DNA from: Pseudomonas sp. JAI120
Lineage (GTDB): Bacteria > Pseudomonadota > Gammaproteobacteria > Pseudomonadales > Pseudomonadaceae
Direction of reading: 5' to 3'
Assembly (NCBI RefSeq): GCF_014207255.1
Contig: NZ_JACHCZ010000001.1
Span: forward strand, 1,104,592-1,168,591
Length of the DNA stretch: 64,000 nt
This document shows positions 35,459 through 44,205 of the stretch, piece after piece. The position numbers and the translations under genes are program-made. Position 1 is the first letter of the stretch. Each line of letters opens with the position of its first letter. A model generated the notes under the pieces. The model was not told the DNA's origin. It was given only the letters and a program-made list of their open reading frames with translations, and ran no database searches.

Positions 35459-35695
35459 ATGAGTACCGCAAAAATCTACACCATCCACTACCAACTGCAC
35501 GGTCAACCGAAGTCCTTTGTGGTGCGTGCCGAAGTGATGAACAACGCCGAGGCGTGGCACTGGGCAGCCGTTGACGCTGACATTGCGCATGTCAGTCGTA
35601 TCGGCCGGGTTGGTCATGAACAGGTGAAAAAAACCACGCGCCCATGGGCCGAGAAGTACGGCATCACCGACGTCACCTGGATGCCGCCCAGATAA
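35459..35695 (+). CDS. Small conserved Pseudomonas protein (DUF6555-like)
   Basis: A 78-residue soluble protein (MSTAKIYTIHYQLHGQPKSF...ITDVTWMPPR), mixed alpha/beta, no signal peptide. It resembles short proteins labelled DUF6555 in Pseudomonas; that label is from memory and tentative. A clear GGGAGG lies 6 bases before the ATG. A terminator starts at its stop codon. Confidence 0.75.
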   Translation: MSTAKIYTIHYQLHGQPKSFVVRAEVMNNAEAWHWAAVDADIAHVSRIGRVGHEQVKKTTRPWAEKYGITDVTWMPPR

Positions 35696-35721
35696 AAAAA
35701 GCCCCGCTCAATGGCGGGGCT
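35694..35721. terminator. Bidirectional terminator
   Basis: AGCCCCGC and GCGGGGCT pair around TCAATG, with seven A on the left. It ends both the gene at 35459 and the minus-strand small gene at 35726. Confidence 0.85.
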
Positions 35722-35725
35722 CAGT

Positions 35726-35929
35726 TCATTTTTTCAAGTCGCCCAACGGATCGTAGGGCGGCTTTTTTTTCGCCTCTTCCTTGTCCTTTTTATCCAGCGG
35801 CGCGATGGCCGGACCTACCGGATCAACCTGCGGATCTGCCACATCCGGTGAGTCCGGATCAAATCCCAACTCATCCTTGCCGCTGGCGTGTTCGTTGGAG
35901 GGGGGTCCATCCGAGCGATTGTTCATCAT
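35726..35929 (-). CDS. Small hydrophilic Pro/Asp/Lys-rich protein
   Basis: A 67-residue protein (MMNNRSDGPPSNEHASGKDE...), acidic in the middle (DPDSPDVADPQVDP) and Lys-rich at the end (KKDKEEAKKKPPYD), probably disordered. AGGAG lies 3 bases before the first ATG and 6 before the second (35926); the second is the likelier start. It lies 9 bp downstream of another small charged protein on the same strand, so the two probably form an operon. Function unknown. Confidence 0.7.
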   Translation of the reverse strand: MMNNRSDGPPSNEHASGKDELGFDPDSPDVADPQVDPVGPAIAPLDKKDKEEAKKKPPYDPLGDLKK

Positions 35930-35938
35930 GGTCTCCTG

Positions 35939-36118
35939 TTATAGGGGGCGAGCTTTGTCGTGAAGATTTTCCAGGTCTTGTTCGACGCGCTCCACATCAT
36001 CCTGTGCATCACGCTCTTTCGGGTCATTGGGGCGCAAGGCATCGTTGTCACGCTCTTCTTCACCGGGGGTGCGATCTGGGTCGGGTGTACCGGGCGGTGG
36101 CTGCTTGTATTCGGGCAT
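35939..36118 (-). CDS. Small charged protein, 59 residues
   Basis: ATG at 36118 opens a 59-codon frame MPEYKQPPPGTPDPDRTPGE..., rich in Asp, Glu, Arg and Pro, ending DLENLHDKARPL. GAGGTG lies 8 bases before the start, a good ribosome site. It is followed 9 bp later by the gene at 35929. The second half (KERDAQDDVERVEQDLENLH) could form a helix. No family recognised. The opposite strand is also open here but reads as a hydrophobic mirror of this acidic protein. Confidence 0.65.
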   Translation of the reverse strand: MPEYKQPPPGTPDPDRTPGEEERDNDALRPNDPKERDAQDDVERVEQDLENLHDKARPL

Positions 36119-36251
36119 GGTGGTTCACCTCAAAGGGAGTACACCGGTTTAGAGAAACTGCCCCAGATCATGGTTCAACTTGATTGCCCCACCGCTGACC
36201 GCTGGCCATGAGAAGATGCCACTCCCTACCCGCCCTGGAGACCTGGACCGG

Positions 36252-36773
36252 ATGTTCGAGCTCAAACCCTGCGACCCCGTCACCTACCGCCAACAGACCC
36301 GCCGCAGCACACTGATCGTAGCCGTGCTGTTCATGGCCTTGGCCATGCTGCTGTCGAGCCTGGCGGTAATGCTGTTCGGCGAACCCGGCGGTGACAACGT
36401 GCGCTTCAATGTCGGCGGCGTATTCGCCGGGGTGTTGATTACCCTCGCCCTGGTGCGCGGCCCGTTCTGGAGCCAACCCTGGCTGGCGCCGGCCGTGTAT
36501 GGCTGGCAGCTCAAGCGCAACCTGATGCGCGTGACCAATGTGATGCACACCGTCACAGAGCGGGTGCAGGCCAATGACCCGACGGCGATCAAGGTGCTGC
36601 GTTTCTACCATTTGGGGCTGACGCAGATGCATGAACTGGATGCCAACTCCAGCGCCCAGGCGCAGTTGGTCGGCGAAATGAACGCGCATAAAAACAAGAT
36701 GCAGGCACTGGGGATGGACACCGAGCAGACCCGTTTCGACCCCACCTGGCTGGAAGGCTTGAAAAGCGCGTAA
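36252..36773 (+). CDS. DUF3087 family membrane protein
   Basis: A 173-residue protein with two N-terminal helices (TLIVAVLFMALAMLLSSLAV and GGVFAGVLITLALVRGP) and a soluble helical C-terminal part. Start MFELKPCDPVTYRQ at 36252 matches the family pattern I remember; an ATG at 36216 would add 12 residues and has GAGAAG right beside it. Function unknown. It ends 1 bp from the convergent MFS gene. Confidence 0.78.
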   Translation: MFELKPCDPVTYRQQTRRSTLIVAVLFMALAMLLSSLAVMLFGEPGGDNVRFNVGGVFAGVLITLALVRGPFWSQPWLAPAVYGWQLKRNLMRVTNVMHTVTERVQANDPTAIKVLRFYHLGLTQMHELDANSSAQAQLVGEMNAHKNKMQALGMDTEQTRFDPTWLEGLKSA

Positions 36774-36774
36774 G

Positions 36775-37908
36775 TCAGTCGCCAGCCACACGCGTACGCC
36801 AGCAAAACAGCGCACTCACCGCAATCGCAGCGCCTGCCACGCCAAACACCAGGGGTGCCGAGGCCACCGGCAACAGCAGGCCCGCCAGCAGTGGCCCGAG
36901 GCCCGCGCCGATATCACGCCATACCGCGTTGGACGCCAGGGCCGACACCCGCATCGAACCGGGGTTGCGCTCGGCGACCAAGGTGGTCACCAGGGGCAGT
37001 TGCAACGCGCGCAGCACCAACACCGCTGCCGCGCCGACAACCACCCAATAGCTGCCGAACGCCGTCAAGGCCAAGGCACTCATGAACGAAAACAGCAACA
37101 ACATCGAGGTGGCGCCAAAGCGCTGCGCCGCGCGGCCGCCCAGGGGGCTCAGGAGCATTTCCGAGACATAACGCAGGGCCATCAAGCCGCCCGCGATCAG
37201 CACCGCGTCGCCGCCGAGCAGCTTCTGCGCCTGGATCGACAGGCCGAAAATAAACAGTCCGTCCAGCGCCACGCCTTCGATAAACGACCACATCGCCACG
37301 CTGTCGGGCCATTGGAAGCGGCGCCCGGGGGTACTGTGCAAATCATGCCCGGCGCTGGGCAGGCTGCGCGCCATCCACAGCCCCACCAGGCAACAGCCGG
37401 CGAGGATCACAAAGATCGGCCGCGGCCCGGCCCACAGCGTTAGCCAGCCACCCAACGGCAACGCCAGCATCGGCCCCCAGGCGATCAACGCCCGCGATCG
37501 CCCTGCCCGCCGCGCGGCGCCCTCCGGTTCGGAGGTGGCCAATACCTGGGTCGACAGGTTCAACGCGGCAAAACACAGGCCCCACACCAGCCGCAGCCCC
37601 AACAATGCGGCAAAACCCGACAGCACCGAATTACCCAGGGCACACAGCGTTGCGGCACCGGCGGCGATCATGCAGCTCAGGCGATCACCGTTGCGCGCGT
37701 AGAAATTCAGCACATGCCGGTAACCGAAAATCCGCACCAGCCGGTTGGCCGCCAGCAACACCCCGGCCTGGGCGAGCGTGATGCCGAAGGCCTGGGACTC
37801 CATGGGCAACAGCAGATAGAGCAACACGTCACTGGGCAGGCATAAAGCCAGGGTCAACGCAGCGCGGCGGGAATGGGTATCAGCAGTGCGGAGGGCCAGG
37901 CTGGACAT
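36775..37908 (-). CDS. MFS transporter, 12-helix
   Basis: A 377-residue inner-membrane transporter of the major facilitator superfamily. Helices are visible throughout (LYLLLPMESQAFGITLAQAG, MLALPLGGWLTLWAG, GLGPLLAGLLLPVAS), but the cytoplasmic loop motif is atypical. Likely an exporter; substrate unknown. A second MFS gene lies 57 bp upstream on the same strand. Confidence 0.82.
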   Translation of the reverse strand: MSSLALRTADTHSRRAALTLALCLPSDVLLYLLLPMESQAFGITLAQAGVLLAANRLVRIFGYRHVLNFYARNGDRLSCMIAAGAATLCALGNSVLSGFAALLGLRLVWGLCFAALNLSTQVLATSEPEGAARRAGRSRALIAWGPMLALPLGGWLTLWAGPRPIFVILAGCCLVGLWMARSLPSAGHDLHSTPGRRFQWPDSVAMWSFIEGVALDGLFIFGLSIQAQKLLGGDAVLIAGGLMALRYVSEMLLSPLGGRAAQRFGATSMLLLFSFMSALALTAFGSYWVVVGAAAVLVLRALQLPLVTTLVAERNPGSMRVSALASNAVWRDIGAGLGPLLAGLLLPVASAPLVFGVAGAAIAVSALFCWRTRVAGD

Positions 37909-37965
37909 AAATCTGAAACATCCCGAAATATTCAGGTCGCCACGGTAGCCCTCCCGCCGCAGGTT

Positions 37966-39333
37966 TTACAACGGCTTTTTCCCGTAAGGCAGCAGACGCA
38001 GGCCGCTGGCCACGGCGCCCACCAGCGCAAACACACAACCCAGCCATAGCGCATACAGCGGGCCATTGCCCAGGGACAGGTGGAAACACAGCGCCACCAA
38101 CGACGCCCCCAGCGTCTGCCCCAGCAACCGCGAAATCGCCACGATGCCGCTGGCCCCGCCGCTGCGCGCCAACGGCGCACTGGTCATCAAGGCTTTGAGG
38201 TTGGGCGACTGGAAGAAGCCGAAACCGGCACCGCACAGCGCCATGCGCCAGCCGATATCGAAGGCCGATGCGCCGTTGCCCAAGGTCGCCAACGCGGCCA
38301 TCCCCACGCTCAACATCAACAGCCCGATACCACACAGCAGGCCCAGGGACACACGGTCAGCCAGGCGTCCAGCGACCAGGGCCATGACCGCCACGACCGC
38401 CGGCCACGGCGTCATCAGGAACCCGGTTTCCACCTGGCTATGCCCCAGCATCGCCTGTAGCAGAAAGGGCAGCGACACAAAAGCCAGGCCCTGGGCGCTG
38501 AAGGCGCAGATCGCCGTGAGGGAAGACAAGGCAAACACCGGCCGCTTGAACAGATCCAACGCCAGCATCGGCGCCGGGTGACCGGCCTGCCGGCGCAGCA
38601 GTAACGCGCCACACACCAGCGCCACTGCTATCAAGCCAAGGGTCAACGCCCCCTGAGCACCGTGCACCGCCGTGCCCAACCCCAGCACCAGCAAGGCGAA
38701 CAAACCCGCACATAGCAGGGCCGCGAGGCGGTCGAAGGCATGCCCGGTCATCGGCAGGGTCGGCAATGAACGCAGGCCCAATGCCAGGGCCAACAGCCCC
38801 AACGGCACATTGATCAGGTACAGCCAGTGCCAGGTCGCCACCGACAGAATCGCCGACGCCGCCGTGGGCCCCAGGGTAAACGCCAGCCCGACCACCAGCG
38901 AGTTATAGCCCAGGCCACGCCCGAGCATTTTTGACGGGTAGATATGCCGCAGCAACGCCGTATTGACACTCATGATCGCCGCCGCACCCAGCCCCTGCAC
39001 CACACGGGCGGCGGTCAGGCTGACCAGCGAGCCGGCCAGCCCGCAAAACAGCGACGAGACGATAAATAGCAGCAACCCGCCGAGATACACGCGGCGGTGC
39101 CCGAGCACATCGCTGAGCGATGCAAACGGCAGCACCGTGGCGATAATCGCCAACTGGTAAGCGTTGACCACCCAGATCACCGAGGCGGAATCGGTGCCAA
39201 TCCCTTCGGCCAGGGTCGGCAACGCCGTGTTGACGATGGCCGTGTCCAGCGTCGCCATGCCGATTCCCAGGGAGATCGCGATCACGGCTGGCAGGCGTTT
39301 ATTGAGGGGCAGCCCATCGGCAACAGAAGACAT
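37966..39333 (-). CDS. MFS transporter, DHA2-like 14-helix drug exporter
   Basis: A 455-residue protein with the DHA2/EmrB-type N-terminus (GMATLDTAIVNTALPTLAEG, VIWVVNAYQLAIIATVLPFA), matching antiporter motif C-like and motif A-like loops (SLSDVLGHRRVYLGG). Likely proton-driven multidrug efflux. I chose ATG 39333 (MSSVADG); an in-frame TTG sits two codons upstream. The ribosome site is weak. Confidence 0.87.
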   Translation of the reverse strand: MSSVADGLPLNKRLPAVIAISLGIGMATLDTAIVNTALPTLAEGIGTDSASVIWVVNAYQLAIIATVLPFASLSDVLGHRRVYLGGLLLFIVSSLFCGLAGSLVSLTAARVVQGLGAAAIMSVNTALLRHIYPSKMLGRGLGYNSLVVGLAFTLGPTAASAILSVATWHWLYLINVPLGLLALALGLRSLPTLPMTGHAFDRLAALLCAGLFALLVLGLGTAVHGAQGALTLGLIAVALVCGALLLRRQAGHPAPMLALDLFKRPVFALSSLTAICAFSAQGLAFVSLPFLLQAMLGHSQVETGFLMTPWPAVVAVMALVAGRLADRVSLGLLCGIGLLMLSVGMAALATLGNGASAFDIGWRMALCGAGFGFFQSPNLKALMTSAPLARSGGASGIVAISRLLGQTLGASLVALCFHLSLGNGPLYALWLGCVFALVGAVASGLRLLPYGKKPL

Positions 39334-39452
39334 GAACAATCCGCACAGGTGGCAAAGGTGTCTAGATTACGGGCAGCCGGGGATTTTTTCAGTGGGGCAT
39401 TGCGTGGCTGTGCGAATTTTCATGTTCAGCCACACACCACAGGTAAAGGCGA

Positions 39453-40316
39453 TCAGCCTGCCAGTGCACTCAGGTCCAGGCGCCCACCGAGGGTCGGCGG
39501 GCACCAGTAGTAGCCACCGGTCAACGGCGTGCTGATCCGATACAGGCCATCGACAATCCCGTCTTCCAAGCCGCTCATGCGGCGCAGTTGCGCTTCGAAC
39601 GCATCGAAGGAATGGCCGAATGCAAGGAACATCAACCCGGCCTGGCCGTTTTCGGCCCAGGGCATCGAGCGGCGCACCACGAAGGCTTCCGGGGTGAAGC
39701 TTTCCTGGGCGGTACGCTTGGTGTGGGCGGATTCGGGAGCGTCTTCCAGCTCTTCGTTGTCGCCATGGCGGCGGCCGATGATGTGGTCGCGTTCCTGGGC
39801 GGGCAACGCGGCGAAACCATCGAGGTCGTGTTGCCATTGCTGGATCGCGGCGAAGCTGGCGCCGCTGTCGGTCAGGGCGGCGTCAACGGCGGCGTCGTCG
39901 TGGGGGTTTTCGGTGCCGTCTTCGTAGTCGGTGAGGTCGAAGCCAGTCTTGTAGCGGAAGCCTTCGGTCGACTGCACCAGGCGAAACGCCGGGGCCAGGG
40001 CCTTCTCGAAAGCGCGACTGCGCAGCAGCAACTCGCCGCGATCGACGCCATGCAGCCACACCCACAGTGCCTGCTGGGTGGACGGGTTGTGCGCGCCCGG
40101 CGCGCTCACGGCAGGAAAGCTGCGCAAGCCATCAATCGTTGCACCCAGCGCGTTTACCAGCGGCTCGCCAAATCCGACCACTGCCGCCGAATCGGTCAAC
40201 TGCACCAGCGCGTCCAGCGCAGCGGGCACGGCTGCCAGGGTATCCACGACAAAAAACAGATGGCGTGCCTGCAAAGGCACCGGTGCGGCAAGAATGCCCG
40301 GCTGGTACTGACTCAT
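39453..40316 (-). CDS. Dye-decolorising (DyP-type) heme peroxidase
   Basis: Cytoplasmic DyP peroxidase related to E. coli YfeX, 287 residues. The catalytic Asp D133 lies in the GXXDG region (DLTDYEDGTENP), the proximal heme ligand is H198 (SAHTKRT) and the distal Arg is R215 (VVRRSMPW), spaced as in YfeX. No signal peptide. I chose ATG 40316 (MSQYQPGILA) with AAGGAG 6 bases upstream. Divergent from the aldehyde dehydrogenase at 40468. Confidence 0.93.
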   Translation of the reverse strand: MSQYQPGILAAPVPLQARHLFFVVDTLAAVPAALDALVQLTDSAAVVGFGEPLVNALGATIDGLRSFPAVSAPGAHNPSTQQALWVWLHGVDRGELLLRSRAFEKALAPAFRLVQSTEGFRYKTGFDLTDYEDGTENPHDDAAVDAALTDSGASFAAIQQWQHDLDGFAALPAQERDHIIGRRHGDNEELEDAPESAHTKRTAQESFTPEAFVVRRSMPWAENGQAGLMFLAFGHSFDAFEAQLRRMSGLEDGIVDGLYRISTPLTGGYYWCPPTLGGRLDLSALAG

Positions 40317-40467
40317 GTGAACTCCTTCAAGAAAGGCGCGCAGTCTACTATCTCGAAGAGCAGGCCACACGCCCCGGTGCGTACTGCAAAGCGCACAAGC
40401 CTTGCCATAGAGCCCTGTGTTGGGTGACTCTCTAGTCATATTTTGCAACTATTCCAGGGGAAGTGAC

Positions 40468-42084
40468 ATGACCACCAGCAACCTGCTCGACCAGCTGTTT
40501 CCCACCAGCGTCGCCGATATTCCCGAGCAATACCGCCTGGCGGCGCCCATCGAACAGCGTGATTACCTGGTCAACGGCCAGTTGCAGGTGTGGAACGGCC
40601 CCTTGGCCCAGGTGCAGAGCCCGGTGCAATTGGGCGACCGCCGCGTGGTGATCGGCAGCACCCCGTTGCTGGACGCCGACACCGCCCTCACCGCCCTCGA
40701 TGCCGCCGTACGCGCTTATGACCGTGGCCAGGGTGAATGGCCGACGATGCGGGTGGTGGAGCGTATCCAGCACGTCGAGGCATTTTTGCGACGTATGCGC
40801 GAACAGCGCGACGCAGTGGTCAAGCTGCTGATGTGGGAGATTGGCAAGAACCTCAAGGACTCACAGAAAGAGTTCGACCGCACCTGCGACTACATCACCG
40901 ACACCATCAATGCCCTCAAGGAACTCGACCGCCGCAGCAGCCGCTTCGAGCTGGAACAGGACACCCTCGGGCAAATCCGCCGCGTCCCCCTGGGCGTGGC
41001 GCTGTGCATGGGCCCCTATAACTACCCGCTCAACGAGACGTTTACCACGCTGATCCCGGCGCTGATCATGGGCAACACCGTGGTGTTCAAGCCGGCCAAG
41101 CTCGGTGTGCTGTTGATTCGACCGTTGCTGGAGGCCTTCCGCGACAGCTTCCCGGCCGGGGTGATCAACGTGATCTACGGCAGCGGCCGCGAAACCGTCA
41201 GTGCGTTGATGGCCAGCGGCAAGATCGACATCTTTGCCTTTATCGGCACCAACAAGGCCGCCAGTGACTTGAAAAAACTGCACCCCAAGCCGCACCGCTT
41301 GCGTGCAGCACTGGGCCTGGATGCGAAAAACCCCGGCATCGTGCTGCCGGAGGTGGACCTGGACAACGCCGTCAGCGAGGCCGTCACCGGCTCGCTGTCC
41401 TTCAATGGCCAGCGTTGCACCGCGTTGAAAATCCTGTTTGTGCATGAAGACGTGGTCGACAGCTTCATCGAGAAATTCAACCGCAAACTGGAGACCCTCA
41501 AGCCCGGCATGCCCTGGGAAGACGGCGTTTCACTGACACCGCTGCCGGAAGTCGGCAAGGTGGATTACCTCAACGAGCTGGTGGCCGATGCGCAACAACA
41601 CGGCGCCCAGGTGGTGAACGCCAATGGCGGTACCCGCCGGGGTTCGTTCTTCTACCCGGCGGTGCTGTACCCGGTGAACCCGCAGATGCGCGTGTACCAC
41701 GAGGAACAGTTCGGCCCGGTGGTGCCCATCGTGCCCTACCGTGATCTGGAGACGGTGATCGAGTACGTACTCGACTCGGACTTCGGCCAGCAATTGAGTA
41801 TTTTCGGCACCAACGCCGTGGAAGTCGGGCGCCTGGTGGACACCTTTGCCAATCAGGTCGGCCGCATCAATATCAATGCCCAGTGCCAGCGCGGGCCGGA
41901 CACGTTCCCGTTCAACGGGCGCAAGAACTCGGCCGAGGGCACGCTGTCGGTACATGACGCGCTGCGCGTGTTTTCGATCCGCACCCTGGTGGCGACCAAG
42001 TTCCAGGACAGCAACAAGGCGCTGGTCAGCGACATTCTGCGCAACCGCGACTCAAGCTTCCTGACCACCGACTATATCTTCTAA
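40468..42084 (+). CDS. gapN: GapN-like NADP glyceraldehyde-3-phosphate dehydrogenase
   Basis: Aldehyde dehydrogenase superfamily, 538 residues, longer than the usual 480-500. The catalytic Cys is near residue 317 (SLSFNGQRCTALK), and the nucleotide region PYNYPLNETFTTLIPALIMG is clear. The usual ELGGK motif with the general-base Glu reads ALGLDAKNPGIV here, so that Glu is absent from its normal place. The family name is from similarity to Pseudomonas proteins labelled NADP-dependent GAPDH; the substrate is unproven. I chose ATG 40468 after AGGGGAAG. Confidence 0.78.
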   Translation: MTTSNLLDQLFPTSVADIPEQYRLAAPIEQRDYLVNGQLQVWNGPLAQVQSPVQLGDRRVVIGSTPLLDADTALTALDAAVRAYDRGQGEWPTMRVVERIQHVEAFLRRMREQRDAVVKLLMWEIGKNLKDSQKEFDRTCDYITDTINALKELDRRSSRFELEQDTLGQIRRVPLGVALCMGPYNYPLNETFTTLIPALIMGNTVVFKPAKLGVLLIRPLLEAFRDSFPAGVINVIYGSGRETVSALMASGKIDIFAFIGTNKAASDLKKLHPKPHRLRAALGLDAKNPGIVLPEVDLDNAVSEAVTGSLSFNGQRCTALKILFVHEDVVDSFIEKFNRKLETLKPGMPWEDGVSLTPLPEVGKVDYLNELVADAQQHGAQVVNANGGTRRGSFFYPAVLYPVNPQMRVYHEEQFGPVVPIVPYRDLETVIEYVLDSDFGQQLSIFGTNAVEVGRLVDTFANQVGRININAQCQRGPDTFPFNGRKNSAEGTLSVHDALRVFSIRTLVATKFQDSNKALVSDILRNRDSSFLTTDYIF

Positions 42085-42102
42085 GGGCAATACCGATCTC
42101 AA

Positions 42103-42145
42103 TGTGGGAGGGGCGGTGCGACGTTTCGACTTGTCCCCTCCCACA
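42103..42145. repeat. REP-like inverted repeat
   Basis: TGTGGGAGGGG and CCCCTCCCACA flank GGTGCGACGTTTCGACTTGT. The same inner GGTGCGACGnTTCGACTTG occurs at 51275-51294, defining a subclass. Confidence 0.75.
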
Positions 42146-42189
42146 TTTGGATTGTGTACATCTCCAAAACCGAGGCCACTTTAGTACTG

Positions 42190-43251
42190 ATGAACCTGCC
42201 ACTCTTCGCCCGGCGCCTGCTGCGCCCCCTGCTCGACCCGTACCGCCGCTATCGCCACGCCAAGCTGATCCACGCCGTGCGCGTGTCCATTGGCCTGCTG
42301 GCGACGATCCTGCTGACCACCGGCATCAACCTGCCCCATGGTGAATGGGCGTCGGTGACCATGCTGATTGTGATCGGTGGCTTGCAGCACCACGGCAATA
42401 TCGGCAAGAAAGCCGTGGAGCGCGCCTACGGCACCTTGATCGGCGCCAGCGTCGGCTTGTTGCTGGTGGTGCAACAGGCCTACTTCGGCCAACCGCTGTT
42501 GACTTACCTGTTGATGTCGGTGGTGTGCGGGTTCTTTTCCTATCACGCCATCGGCAAGGGCGGCTACATCGCGCTGTTGTCGGCGATCACGGTGTTTATC
42601 GTCGCCGGGCACGGTGACAATCCGATCTCGGATGGCTTGTGGCGCACGGTCGACATCCTGATCGGTATCGTGCTGGCCCTGGCGTTCTCCTTCGCCCTGC
42701 CGCTGTATGCGGTGTACTCGTGGCGCTACAACCTGGCCAGCGCGTTGCGTGACTGTGCCGCGATCTATAGCCGGATCATCAATGGCCAATCGGTCACTGA
42801 CGATGAACACCTCAAACTGCTGAACCGCTTGAATGCGGCGATGCTGCAATTGCGCTCGCTGATGCCGTCGGTGTCCAAGGAAGTGCGGATTTCCATGACC
42901 GAACTGGACGCCATCCAACGGCACCTGCGCATGTGCATGAGCACCCTGGAGATTCTCGGCAACACGCGACCGGACCCGCGCGATGAACAGGCGATGGCGC
43001 GTATGCAGGTGATGCTGAAAGCCGAGCACCGGCAGATTCGAGTGCAACTGGTGGGGATGGCGCGGGCATTGAAGTCGGGGGTCACGGAGCGGCTGGAGCG
43101 GCCCAGCCCTATCACCGGCGGCGAGCCCACGCTGGATGCGCCGGTTTACAGTGCGCTGGATGGGTATCGATTGTTAACGGTGCAACTGGCGGCGAATGTG
43201 GACGCGATGCGCCAACGACTGGCCAAGAGCGCCGGGCGTTGGAGGATCTAG
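42190..43251 (+). CDS. FUSC-family (aromatic acid exporter-like) membrane protein
   Basis: A 353-residue protein with six helices in the N-terminal half (VSIGLLATILLTTGINLPHG, GTLIGASVGLLLVVQQAYFG, GIVLALAFSFALPLYAVYSW) and a long cytoplasmic helical domain, the fusaric-acid-resistance/YccS layout. Role in efflux of aromatic compounds is inferred from family. I chose ATG 42190 because the GTG at 42154 lies next to the REP; the ribosome site is weak either way. Confidence 0.82.
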   Translation: MNLPLFARRLLRPLLDPYRRYRHAKLIHAVRVSIGLLATILLTTGINLPHGEWASVTMLIVIGGLQHHGNIGKKAVERAYGTLIGASVGLLLVVQQAYFGQPLLTYLLMSVVCGFFSYHAIGKGGYIALLSAITVFIVAGHGDNPISDGLWRTVDILIGIVLALAFSFALPLYAVYSWRYNLASALRDCAAIYSRIINGQSVTDDEHLKLLNRLNAAMLQLRSLMPSVSKEVRISMTELDAIQRHLRMCMSTLEILGNTRPDPRDEQAMARMQVMLKAEHRQIRVQLVGMARALKSGVTERLERPSPITGGEPTLDAPVYSALDGYRLLTVQLAANVDAMRQRLAKSAGRWRI

Positions 43252-43376
43252 AAAGGTGGCCCGTTGACCTGTTTACTCACATCAACACTTTCACACTTTC
43301 TCTTACATATTTTTCACGTTTTATTCACATCCCGAGACGTAGTGTGAAGCCTCATCCGTTACAAATGTTGCACATC

Positions 43377-43405
43377 AAGCCCGCCGCCCCAGCGGGCTTT
43401 TTTTT
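43377..43405 (+). terminator. Terminator after the FUSC gene
   Basis: AAGCCCGC and GCGGGCTT pair around CGCCCCA, followed by a run of T. It lies 125 bp after the stop; the AT-rich gap between carries no gene that I can support. Confidence 0.88.
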
Positions 43406-43419
43406 GCCTGGGATTTGAG

Positions 43420-44178
43420 TTAACGCGAGGCCTTCGCGGCCGGCGCGGCCGCTTGCTCACGAATGGCGCGCTGGGTATCCAGCACCTTGGCCAGCGCGTG
43501 TTCGGCTTCCGGGCTTTGCTGCGGCACACGAATCGCCGCCGAGACCAGGGTGATCAGCTTGGCCATCACTTCAGCGTCGGTCGCCGGGCGGCCCAGGCTC
43601 ATGGAGTTCATCAGCAGGCGCAGTTCGGTACCCGCCATGACCCCGGAAATGGCCTTGAGGGCAAATTGCAGGCGCACTCCCAGCTCATTGCGCGGCAAGT
43701 CCGGCAAGGCCAGCGCGAAGGCTTCGAAGAAGCGCTGGAACACCGGCTGGTAATGCACCTTGAGGTATTCCTGGATAAACGGCGAGGTGTCGCTATACAC
43801 CCGCCCGAGGAAACGGATGAACGAACGCCCTTCCCCACTGGCACTGGCCGGGTCGCTGCGCTCCAGGCCCATGGCCGGAGCGAAGAGCACACCGAGCAAG
43901 GTGTCGCAATCAAGCGGGCCATCGGACTCGGCTTCACAACGCGCCAGCAGTTCCAGGCGCTGCTCGTTGAGCGGCTCCAGGCGTTGCATCAGCAGGGTCT
44001 TCATCAGGGAATCCTTGTCCCCGAAGTGGTAGTTCACAGCGGCCAGGTTCACCTGGGCGCGCTCGGTAATCTGCCGCAACAACACCGCGTCATAACCGTA
44101 CTTAATGAAGAGAGCCTCTGTCGCATCCAGCAATCGAGTCTTGGTAACGTTTGGAGCGCTGAGTTTCTTCGCGACCAT
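43420..44178 (-). CDS. TetR/AcrR-family regulator
   Basis: A 252-residue repressor. The N-terminal helix-turn-helix is clear (LLRQITERAQVNLAAVNYHF, residues about 37-56), similar to PsrA-like TetR proteins, followed by a helical ligand domain. I chose ATG 44178 (MVAKKLSAPN); upstream in-frame codons run into the AT-rich operator region. It is divergent from the ABC exporter operon and is its probable repressor, by context. Confidence 0.9.
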   Translation of the reverse strand: MVAKKLSAPNVTKTRLLDATEALFIKYGYDAVLLRQITERAQVNLAAVNYHFGDKDSLMKTLLMQRLEPLNEQRLELLARCEAESDGPLDCDTLLGVLFAPAMGLERSDPASASGEGRSFIRFLGRVYSDTSPFIQEYLKVHYQPVFQRFFEAFALALPDLPRNELGVRLQFALKAISGVMAGTELRLLMNSMSLGRPATDAEVMAKLITLVSAAIRVPQQSPEAEHALAKVLDTQRAIREQAAAPAAKASR

Positions 44179-44194
44179 AAGGGTTCCACGGCGG

Positions 44195-44205
44195 AAATAT
44201 TGTTT
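44195..44205 (-). promoter_or_regulatory. Candidate operator box near the TetR gene
   Basis: AAACAATATTT on the minus strand, 17 bp from the TetR start. An identical 11-mer in the opposite orientation lies at 44417. Confidence 0.4.

Noticed and set aside
35960..36211. Plus-strand frame with a hydrophobic segment, possible small membrane protein
   Set aside because: It is the complement of the acidic 59-residue gene, starts with GTG without a ribosome site, and its hydrophobicity follows from mirroring Glu/Asp-rich codons.
39404..39433. GTGGCTG...CAGCCAC inverted repeat between the DHA2 transporter and DyP genes
   Set aside because: Long irregular loop, no T-tract and only 7-bp arms; not enough to call a terminator or operator.
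42154..42189. Alternative GTG start giving a 12-residue longer FUSC protein
   Set aside because: The codon sits right beside a REP palindrome and has no ribosome site; the added residues are not part of the first membrane helix.
43252..43376. Possible small RNA between the FUSC gene and its terminator
   Set aside because: A strong terminator ends it, but I found no convincing promoter; it is equally well the 3' UTR of the FUSC mRNA.
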